Assembly: GCA_017848435.1 (NCBI GenBank)
Contig: JAFEHU010000035.1
Location: forward strand, 1 to 57,142
Length of the DNA: 57,142 nt
Reading direction: 5' to 3'
Origin: Burkholderiaceae bacterium
GTDB taxonomy: Bacteria > Pseudomonadota > Gammaproteobacteria > Burkholderiales > Burkholderiaceae_C
The notes beneath the pieces are model-generated. The model did no database searches, was not told the DNA's origin, and saw nothing but the letters and a program-made list of their open reading frames with translations. How positions within the stretch are numbered: position 1 is the stretch's first letter; each line of letters starts with the position of its first letter. The position numbers and the translations under genes were made by a program. Positions 51,559 through 57,142 of the stretch are shown here, piece by piece.

Positions 51559-52053
51559 ATGTTCAAGAAAATTCCGGTTCTCGCCTTTGGCCTGGCCACG
51601 TTGACGCTGCTGTCCGCAGTCAGCAGCCACGCGAAACAGCCGCGTGAGCGTGTCTTGAAAAATGCCGAGGTGTTTGTTGACCAGCCCGACAACCTGGCCA
51701 CCCGCGTGAAGGTGCTGACCGACGCCAAAGGTGGGTTCCAGGTGACCAACCTGAAACCAGGCATGTACAGAATCGTTGTGCAGACGGGTGAGCCCCCCAA
51801 AGACAAAGACGGCAAGAACCTGGCCGCCAACGACTATGTGGGCCCACAAGGCCTGCGTGGCGCGGTTCGCTGGGGTGAGGCGCGTAAACAGTATGGCGAC
51901 ATCAACTACGTCACATTGACCATGGAGCCCACGCGCAGCACTGGCCCATTCAGCCAGAACCAGAAGCTCGTCAACGGGCGAACCATGGGCGTGTTTGTCA
52001 CGGTCTACAGCGACAAGGAAGTTCTCAAAGGCGTGGTGACAGGGGAGCCTTGA
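51559..52053 (+). CDS. Secreted protein with a carboxypeptidase-regulatory-like beta domain, unknown
   Basis: 164 aa, ATG 51559 with AGGAGC 6-8 bases upstream. A signal peptide (MFKKIPVLAFGLATLTLLSA, cleavage near SHA) is followed by a small Ig-like beta domain of CnaB type (VLTDAKGGFQVTNLKPGMYR, IVVQTGEP). The C-terminal half has GAVRWGEARKQYGDINYVTL. No catalytic motif is seen. A cytochrome c gene follows 62 bases later on the same strand, so the two may be one unit. Codon use is less GC-rich than that of the housekeeping genes upstream. Confidence 0.6.
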   Translation: MFKKIPVLAFGLATLTLLSAVSSHAKQPRERVLKNAEVFVDQPDNLATRVKVLTDAKGGFQVTNLKPGMYRIVVQTGEPPKDKDGKNLAANDYVGPQGLRGAVRWGEARKQYGDINYVTLTMEPTRSTGPFSQNQKLVNGRTMGVFVTVYSDKEVLKGVVTGEP

Positions 52054-52115
52054 ACCGGGGCAAGCTTCAGGCCCACCGTTTCTTATCTGCGCGCTCAAAA
52101 ATCGACAGGCAGCTC

Positions 52116-52430
52116 ATGTTCTACAAAAAATCAGCAGCTCTGATCGTTGCAACTGCCAGCCTGTGTGTACCCACCGTGTCGCAGGCGAGCTTGGGCATTG
52201 CCAGTGCGCAAAACTGCATGGAATGCCACGCTGTTGACCGCCATTTCAACGCACCGTCTTTCAGGCAGATCGGCGCACGGTACAAGGGTGACAAAACCGC
52301 CCAGGACCGTCTGGCCAAAAAAGTCTTGACAGGTGGCGGCGGCCAATGGGGTCCGAACTCCATGCCCCCCCAGATCATTACCAAGTCCGACGCGCAGAAA
52401 GTCGTGGCCTGGATACTCACCTTGAAGTAA
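52116..52430 (+). CDS. Small class I c-type cytochrome
   Basis: 104 aa from ATG 52116. A signal peptide (ALIVATASLCVPTVSQA) leads to heme motif CMECH (SAQNCMECHAVDRHF) and the Met ligand in GGQWGPNSMPPQ, a layout of cytochrome c551/c552. It would carry single electrons in the periplasm. It is convergent with the molybdenum hydroxylase operon, which it might serve as electron acceptor; that link is inferred from position. Confidence 0.85.
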   Translation: MFYKKSAALIVATASLCVPTVSQASLGIASAQNCMECHAVDRHFNAPSFRQIGARYKGDKTAQDRLAKKVLTGGGGQWGPNSMPPQIITKSDAQKVVAWILTLK

Positions 52431-52461
52431 GCCACACAACCATTCAACCAACGCGAACATG

Positions 52462-52489
52462 AAAAAGGGGCCCGAAGGCCCCTTTTTTT
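52462..52489. terminator. Bidirectional Rho-independent terminator
   Basis: AAAAAGGGGCC (52462-52472), CGAA tetraloop, GGCCCCTTTTT (52477-52487) followed by more T. The A-run on one side and T-run on the other let it end both the cytochrome transcript (+) and the glycine-rich/molybdenum hydroxylase operon (-). Confidence 0.92.
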
Positions 52490-52507
52490 GGAGAGAAGAA
52501 TCCCTGA

Positions 52508-53737
52508 TTACAGGAATTTGCCCACCGCACCCAAGGCGATAGGGCCAGCGATTGGCACTTCCTGAACCAGGTTGGTGATGGGCACAAGGGCTGGCAAGAG
52601 CACGTCGCCAACGGGGGCCAGAAGACCTGCCGATACGCCGCCCAAACCAGTCGCCGTCAGAACCTGGTGGAAAGGCAGGTCGTTGCTCAGCTGGTCGCCA
52701 CCGCCAATGCCGGCAACAATGTCGTCCACGTACACGATCTGGTCGGTCAGGCCGGTGATCAAGTCGAGCGTGGCGTTGAGTTGCTTGCCGTCGGTGAAGT
52801 CACCGATCAGAGGCAGGTCTACTAAAGCACCTTCAATCGCATTGGTCAACGAACCCAAGATACCTTGCTCGGTCACCAGGAACTGCAGGTAGTCTTCCGA
52901 CAGCAAACCACCGCTGTAGGCGCCGATGAAGGCGGTGACAGCGGGCAAGTCACCACCGACGACCATGCGCGTGATTTCATTTACCAGTGGGATGCCTTCG
53001 GTGAGGGCAACAGGGCGGGTGGCGAGTTCATACAAGAGGATTTCTTCACCGACCGAGTTGCCACCCAACAGGCTTTGGGCAAGCCCAAACAAAGGCGTGC
53101 CGTACAGCGGGGTCACCAGGAAGCTGGAGAGCGAACCACCTTCAACACCTTGGCCAACGATGCCGTTGAGGGCTTCGCCTAGGATGGGGATGCCGTACGT
53201 TGCGTCGGCTAACGTGGCCAGCAAGCCGCCGATTGGCGAAGAGCTGCTGCCGCCGACGTCGCCAGTGCCGGAAGTACCCGCACCACCGCCCAAGCCACCC
53301 AGACCGCCGCTGAGGAGGTCAAGGCCGGGCAGGCCACCACCGCCCAGGCCGCCGAGTGCGTCCACACCAGGCAGGGCCGCTGTGGCAGTGCCGCTACCCA
53401 AACCGCCGGTCAGGCCAGACAACAGGTCCAGCGGCGAACCGCCACCGGTCAAACCACCCAGCAGGTCCAATGGCGAGCCGCCACCGGTCAAACCACCCAG
53501 CAGGTCCAGCGGCGAACCGCCACCGGTCAAACCACCCAGCAGGTCCAATGGCGAGCCGCCACCGGTCAAACCACCGAGGATGCTCAGAGGTGAAGAAGAG
53601 CCTTCTTCGCCGCCACCAGTCAGGCCGGTCAACAGGCTCAGCGGGGAACCTGCGCCACCCGACAGACCGCCCAAGAGGCCGGTCAGGCTGCCGAGTCCGC
53701 CACCTGCGCTCAACAAAGAGTCAAAAGGAAGTGCCAT
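52508..53737 (-). CDS. Acidic glycine-rich repeat protein in a molybdenum hydroxylase operon
   Basis: 409 aa, ATG at 53737 with GGAG upstream. No signal peptide. Residues ~15-150 are Gly/Leu/Ser-rich with a 13-residue tandem unit GGLTGGGSPLDLL (four near-identical copies) and further degenerate units. The C-terminal ~250 residues are hydrophobic with few charges and no known domain (ADATYGIPILGEALNG, GTPLFGLAQSLLGG). I count only 2 Arg and 2 Lys against about 34 Asp/Glu in the whole chain, so it is very acidic. It follows the [2Fe-2S] subunit gene by 21 bases and precedes the bidirectional terminator, so it belongs to the hydroxylase operon. Such proteins are sometimes called collagen-like; a role as an extracellular or structural partner is a guess. 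Confidence 0.75.
   Translation of the reverse strand: MALPFDSLLSAGGGLGSLTGLLGGLSGGAGSPLSLLTGLTGGGEEGSSSPLSILGGLTGGGSPLDLLGGLTGGGSPLDLLGGLTGGGSPLDLLGGLTGGGSPLDLLSGLTGGLGSGTATAALPGVDALGGLGGGGLPGLDLLSGGLGGLGGGAGTSGTGDVGGSSSSPIGGLLATLADATYGIPILGEALNGIVGQGVEGGSLSSFLVTPLYGTPLFGLAQSLLGGNSVGEEILLYELATRPVALTEGIPLVNEITRMVVGGDLPAVTAFIGAYSGGLLSEDYLQFLVTEQGILGSLTNAIEGALVDLPLIGDFTDGKQLNATLDLITGLTDQIVYVDDIVAGIGGGDQLSNDLPFHQVLTATGLGGVSAGLLAPVGDVLLPALVPITNLVQEVPIAGPIALGAVGKFL
53421..53576 (-). repeat. Tandem 39-bp repeat, organised as a 78-bp duplication
   Basis: Four consecutive 39-bp units (53421, 53460, 53499, 53538). Units 2 and 4 are identical, and units 1 and 3 differ by one base; variants alternate (AGCGGCGAACC/AATGGCGAGCC), so units 1-2 and 3-4 are a 78-bp duplication with 77 of 78 bases equal. 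Each unit encodes 13 residues in frame. A fifth, diverged unit follows towards the protein's N-terminus. Confidence 0.95.
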
Positions 53738-53758
53738 TTTAATTCTCCAATATAAGGT

Positions 53759-54331
53759 TCAACGGAATGACGGCGCAGCAGCCATCATGGCGGCGCGGAT
53801 ACGTGGGTACGTACCGCAGCGGCACATGTTGGCTTGCATGGCGTTCGTGATGCCTTCATCTGTCGCGGCACCTTTGACGCGGGTCAGATACTCGTAAGCG
53901 CTCATCAACTGACCCGCCTGACAAAAACCACACTGGGCAACGTCAAACTGTTCCCATGCGGCCTGCAGTGCAGGGCCGTTGGGCAGGCCCGACAGGCCTT
54001 CGATCGTGGTGATGTTGATTGCAGGAGTGCTGCCTGCCGCGACGCCGACGTCACCAATACGCGTCACGCAAGTACGGAATTTGTTCTTTTGCGTGGTTGG
54101 CTGTGTGCCGCTGAAACGGCTGTCAGGCGAGTAAGGGCTGTTGCCATTGCCGCCTTCAGCGACGATGGGTGTTGACGAGTTGCAGGTGCAAGCACCGCAA
54201 ACGCCCACGCCACAACCGTACTTGGGGCCTGTCAATTCCAGCTTGTCGCGCAGGATGTACAGGAGGTAATCGTTCTTGTCAGCTGTAACGGTGCGTGGCG
54301 TGCCGTTCACTGAAATGGTAAAAGATGCCAT
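53759..54331 (-). CDS. [2Fe-2S] subunit of molybdenum hydroxylase (isoquinoline 1-oxidoreductase alpha-like)
   Basis: 190 aa, ATG at 54331 with AGGAG upstream. First cluster ligands are Cys40, 45, 48 (KYGCGVGVCGACTC) and, after an unusually long loop, Cys88 (KFRTC). The second, all-helical cluster has Cys134/137 (CGFCQAGQLMSAYEYL) and Cys170/172 (MCRCGTYPRIRAAM). It transfers electrons from the molybdenum centre. No export signal: it would leave the cell with the Tat-signal-bearing large subunit. Between Cys48 and Cys88 there are 39 residues where about 11-12 are usual (STPIVAEGGNGNSPYSPDS and following). Confidence 0.92.
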   Translation of the reverse strand: MASFTISVNGTPRTVTADKNDYLLYILRDKLELTGPKYGCGVGVCGACTCNSSTPIVAEGGNGNSPYSPDSRFSGTQPTTQKNKFRTCVTRIGDVGVAAGSTPAINITTIEGLSGLPNGPALQAAWEQFDVAQCGFCQAGQLMSAYEYLTRVKGAATDEGITNAMQANMCRCGTYPRIRAAMMAAAPSFR

Positions 54332-54352
54332 GGTATGTGTGCTCCTGAAGGA

Positions 54353-56770
54353 TTAAGCGTCGGTCAGAGGGGCCGATGGCGAGTTGTAAATCGGCAGCTC
54401 TTCGGGCATGTGCGATTCCAGGCTTGGGTTCAGTTCGCGGTTGATGTCGGCCCAGGCGTTGGCCACAGCGGCCAATGCAGAAGGGGCACTCAGTTCACCG
54501 GCACCACCCACGCGGTTGTCATTGATGTTGACAAACACGGTTGGGTTGAACTTGTAAGCGCACTCGCGCATGCGGTTCCAGTAGTAGTTCAAGAACGTGC
54601 TTTGCTGCGCAGCGCCATCAACAAAAGTGATTTTGCTGAAGTACACCATCGCGATGGCGTCGGCCAGAGCACCTTCGGCCATGGACGCACCACCCGATGG
54701 GTTGGTGACCTTGCCCATGTCCACGGCAGCCCAGACTTCCTTCACGGTCGGTGGCACTTTCTTGATGTCGGCGTTGCGGGCCAGTTCTGACACCACGATC
54801 TGCATGGAAGCGCTGTTCCATTCTTCGTGGCAACCGAAACCAATGCCTTGCACGGTGCTGGCACCACTGGCGTTGTGCGCTTTAACAGCCGCTGCAGCGG
54901 CGTCGTAGGTGGCCTTCATCTCGTTGAAGATGCCACGCAGGCGCTCGGACTTGAAGTACTTGAGGCGCAGCTCAAACGGGTTTTGACCCGTTTTGCGTGC
55001 CAGCTCGTCCATGAAGATTTCCTTGCCGCCCTGGCCGCTCACGCTGTACACGGCGCGCATGGCGCCGGTTGGGAACGGTGCCACGACTTCGCGGAAAGCT
55101 TCTGTGGTGTTGAACGAGTACGGCGATGGTGCCGACAGCGGGAAATAGTCGAAACCGGTCTGGTTGGTCGCCGACAGTAGGGTTTCCGTCGGGGTGTTGT
55201 CCACGCCAGAGGGCAGTTCGCACAGGATCGAGACAAACTTGTGGTTCAGGCTCAGGATGGATTTGCCGTCAGAACCAATGTTGGCAATGTAGCGGCTGAA
55301 GGTGGGCGGACGGTATGGGCACATGCGCAGATCGTCGTTGCGCGACCACATCACCTTGATACGGTTGGTGGTCACACCCTTGGCATTGGTCAAACCACCC
55401 ATCTTGCGGACAGCATCGGCGATGCGTGCGGACTCGGCAGACGATTCCACCAGCAGGTTGCGACCGAAGTGGCCGTAACCTTGTGTCACGTTGAGCAACA
55501 CCTTGGTAGGCGACAGGTCAAGACCAACCTGTTGGGCCAACTGTTGGCGGTTGAAACGCGGTACCTGCGATGCCCACCAGGCTTGCAGGCTGGTGCAAGG
55601 CCCGCTCTTGTCGCCGTAGGCTTCTGCCACACCAGCTTGCGTACCCAGGGTACCTTGGGCGTGGAAGCCCACGAAGAAACCACGCTTCACTTGCTTTGCG
55701 GCCAGCAATTTGCCGCCAGCGGGATCAGGACCCACGGCGTCTTTCAGCTTCTGGTTCAGCATGGGGGTGCTGAAACGGGCTGCGGTGCCTGGCTTCCAGG
55801 TGATCAGGTCTCGGGCCATGATCTGGTCACGGGCTTCCAGCGCGTCACCGAATGTGTCGGCCGCAATGCCCACGCCGGTGTAAATGGTGAAACCATTTTT
55901 GTTGGAGTTGAAGGGAATCACGGCCTTGACCAGCTTCGTGCCGTCTGGCTTGGTCAGGTTCATGATGGCCGCGGTGTCCACCTTGTCTGGTGCACCACGG
56001 GTTTGCAGTGAGTGCATCACCAGCACGTTCACCGCATCCATTTGCGTGTCGATGGTGTACTTGAGGCTACCGTTGTAGATGGCCTTGCTGTCAATGCGTG
56101 GGATGCCAGTGCCTGGAACAAGGTCCGCGCTGTTGCCGCGAATTTTCATGCCTTTGCCCAGGAGACCACCGGCTTTTTGACCGCCTGCATCAACACCATA
56201 TGCCCAGGCAGATGCCACGGGGCGCGAGCCGAGGGTTGCGGCAGCTGCAGCAGGAGCCAAAGAGGCAAAAGTTTTGCCGCCAGCGGTTGGACCACCAGCG
56301 CCAGATGCGATAGGACCGCCGACAGCCAGCATGCGGGCGCGCAGTTCAGCGCCAACGGTACGAACTGGGTCGGTCAGCAGACGGGTTGAGCCAGAAGCGC
56401 CCACCAGCGTGGTGGTGAAGGCAGTGGCTTTTGCGGTCGTGAAGGATTGGCCAATCACATCGCTGACTGGAATGCCAATTTCGTCGGCCAACAGGATGGC
56501 CATGGAGGTCAAAATGCCTTGGCCCGATTCAACGCGTGGGATCGTCAGGATCACCTTGTTGTCGCTGCGAATCGCAACGTACGCGTTCATCTCTACAGAT
56601 GTTGTTTCAGCAGCCGTGGCGTCTGATGCGTCCGTGGCGAGCTTGACGCCAATGGTCAACGCGGCTGGTGTTGCCACCACCCAGGTCATGAAATTCCGGC
56701 GGTCAACTTTTGGTGTGCTGACCTCGGCGCTTGTGTTGTCGCTCTGAGGAACAAGGAGTTCAGTGTTCAT
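54353..56770 (-). CDS. Molybdopterin-binding subunit of xanthine dehydrogenase family (isoquinoline 1-oxidoreductase beta-like), Tat-exported
   Basis: 805 aa, ATG at 56770 with AGAAGG 5 bases upstream. The N-terminus has a twin-arginine signal (DRRNFMTWVVATPAALTIG, residues ~23-41), preceded by a polar stretch. Core Mo-hydroxylase features: IPRVESGQGILTSMAILLAD, the substrate/cofactor region GYGHFGRNLL, RDQIMARDLITW, and the active-site Glu in VGGAGELSAPSALAAVANA. It would hydroxylate an N-heterocycle or oxidise an aldehyde using water as oxygen source, in the periplasm. It is first in the operon; the next gene is 21 bases away. No xdhC-like maturation factor or FAD subunit is nearby, in keeping with the two-subunit IorAB type. 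The substrate is unknown. Confidence 0.9.
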   Translation of the reverse strand: MNTELLVPQSDNTSAEVSTPKVDRRNFMTWVVATPAALTIGVKLATDASDATAAETTSVEMNAYVAIRSDNKVILTIPRVESGQGILTSMAILLADEIGIPVSDVIGQSFTTAKATAFTTTLVGASGSTRLLTDPVRTVGAELRARMLAVGGPIASGAGGPTAGGKTFASLAPAAAAATLGSRPVASAWAYGVDAGGQKAGGLLGKGMKIRGNSADLVPGTGIPRIDSKAIYNGSLKYTIDTQMDAVNVLVMHSLQTRGAPDKVDTAAIMNLTKPDGTKLVKAVIPFNSNKNGFTIYTGVGIAADTFGDALEARDQIMARDLITWKPGTAARFSTPMLNQKLKDAVGPDPAGGKLLAAKQVKRGFFVGFHAQGTLGTQAGVAEAYGDKSGPCTSLQAWWASQVPRFNRQQLAQQVGLDLSPTKVLLNVTQGYGHFGRNLLVESSAESARIADAVRKMGGLTNAKGVTTNRIKVMWSRNDDLRMCPYRPPTFSRYIANIGSDGKSILSLNHKFVSILCELPSGVDNTPTETLLSATNQTGFDYFPLSAPSPYSFNTTEAFREVVAPFPTGAMRAVYSVSGQGGKEIFMDELARKTGQNPFELRLKYFKSERLRGIFNEMKATYDAAAAAVKAHNASGASTVQGIGFGCHEEWNSASMQIVVSELARNADIKKVPPTVKEVWAAVDMGKVTNPSGGASMAEGALADAIAMVYFSKITFVDGAAQQSTFLNYYWNRMRECAYKFNPTVFVNINDNRVGGAGELSAPSALAAVANAWADINRELNPSLESHMPEELPIYNSPSAPLTDA

Positions 56771-56916
56771 AGTACCTTCTGTAGTGCTAAAGGTTTAGGA
56801 AAATCCCAGCGCCGAGTGTAGGTAGCCATTCCCCCAGAAACTCTAGGGAAAACCATTAGGCTGGGTAAACCACTATTAAACAAATGTGAAATTTGGCACG
56901 GTTTGGTGAGCGCAGT

Positions 56917-56931
56917 GTCTCAAATTGAGAC
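56917..56931. promoter_or_regulatory. 15-bp palindrome, operator candidate
   Basis: GTCTCAA-A-TTGAGAC is a perfect palindrome with a single central base, 147-161 bases upstream of the large-subunit start. Its position suits an activator or enhancer site for the operon. The binding protein is not encoded in the window. Confidence 0.55.
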
Positions 56932-57040
56932 TGTAACGGTCTCTTGTGTGCACCGGTGCGTGGCGTAAACGCCCGGTTGTCAGTCTATTGAATTACTGTG
57001 GGTGGACCAATGAAGCCATAGGTTCGCGCTGACAGAGTTC

Positions 57041-57081
57041 ACCGGAATGCCATTTTGTAAGCCTTGCCGGCGCATTCCGGT
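57041..57081. promoter_or_regulatory. Spaced inverted repeat ACCGGAATGC/GCATTCCGGT
   Basis: Perfect 10-bp arms at 57041-57050 and 57072-57081 with a 21-bp spacer; centre-to-centre distance is 31 bp, about three helical turns. It may be a pair of operator half-sites bound on one DNA face, or the stem of a long hairpin. Confidence 0.5.
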
Positions 57082-57142
57082 AAAACTTTCTCCCTAGCCA
57101 CCCGCCAATGGAACCGTTTGGGGGGGTTAGCGCTTGGGGGGG

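Larger units (their letters stand above)
56771..57142. other. Intergenic control region upstream of the molybdenum hydroxylase operon
   Basis: 372 bases without a supportable gene, extending to the window edge. It is comparatively AT-rich near 56860-56900 and contains two symmetric sites (56917-56931 and 57041-57081), a GCACCGGTGC palindrome (56950-56959) and a GGCGT/ACGCC mini-hairpin. No convincing -10/-35 pair on the minus strand was found. The G-tract ending at 57142 may be the start of another feature outside the window. Confidence 0.6.

Noticed and set aside
52926-53897. Plus-strand proline-rich frame opposite the glycine-rich gene
   Set aside because: The proline-rich tandem repeats are the exact antisense of the Gly-rich units; no ribosome site and the opposite strand has a better start with GGAG.
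56890-56912. Sigma-54 promoter (TTGGCACG) upstream of the molybdenum operon
   Set aside because: It is on the plus strand, pointing away from the operon, and the -12 GC element is not at the right distance.

Overview
The window is a GC-rich, densely packed stretch of a betaproteobacterial chromosome, most probably from the Comamonadaceae (Burkholderiales; Rhodoferax/Hydrogenophaga/Polaromonas-like). This rests on the gene neighbourhoods (methylcrotonyl-CoA carboxylase operon followed by ybaK-DUF1289-isomerase, SAH riboswitch-ahcY-tlyA-metF, a double-length UvrA, ruvAB/phoH/ybeY, a Bug/TctC binding protein) and not on a database search. No tRNA, rRNA, CRISPR array, prophage or insertion sequence was seen.

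Layout. 1-2.6 kb: the C-terminal cytochrome c domain of a truncated (window edge) quinohemoprotein alcohol dehydrogenase, an outer-membrane MetA-like protein, a strong terminator and an AraC-type regulator. 2.7-10.4 kb: a tightly overlapping operon for the 3-methylcrotonyl-CoA branch of leucine/isoprenoid-alcohol catabolism (acyl-CoA ligase, liuB, liuC, DUF4126, liuD, liuE), without an isovaleryl-CoA dehydrogenase gene in view. 10.4-14.6 kb: ybaK-like editing protein, DUF1289, DsbA-like isomerase, two unknowns and an MHS-type MFS transporter. 14.7-21.7 kb: the double UvrA and a Bug binding protein. 21.7-27.6 kb: prfC, then the S-adenosylhomocysteine/one-carbon cluster under a SAH riboswitch, then an RlpA-like protein. 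27.6-32.5 kb: DUF1800/DUF1501/DUF3106 genes with an ECF sigma factor and a small membrane partner. 32.6-49.9 kb: mostly housekeeping genes (5-formyl-THF cyclo-ligase, Slt, NDUFA9-like, GST, cca, MidA-like methyltransferase, pteridine-reductase-like SDR and folB, ttcA, ruvAB, phoH-ybeY, FecR/OmpA pair, tyrS). 49.9-57.1 kb: an M23 peptidase, then the most unusual part. There an exported molybdenum hydroxylase (two subunits) sits in one operon with a very acidic, glycine-rich tandem-repeat protein. It faces a convergent pair of genes for a secreted protein and a small c-type cytochrome.

How the genes work together. The first 10 kb can be read as a route from an alcohol (PQQ dehydrogenase) through an acid (AMP-forming ligase) and a branched enoyl-CoA (MCC, hydratase, HMG-CoA lyase) to acetyl-CoA and acetoacetate. 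The ahcY cluster recycles SAH and supplies methyl-THF. The last 6 kb may form a periplasmic oxidation module.

Two structural themes are not explained by genes. A roughly 50-bp dispersed element is present in five copies that align without gaps, two of them inside the coding sequences of cca and an SDR. A second, GGGACAG/CTGTCCC inverted-repeat family occurs at three places. All coordinates and motifs come from reading the sequence; family names come from recalled knowledge of motifs and gene order, and no similarity search was run.
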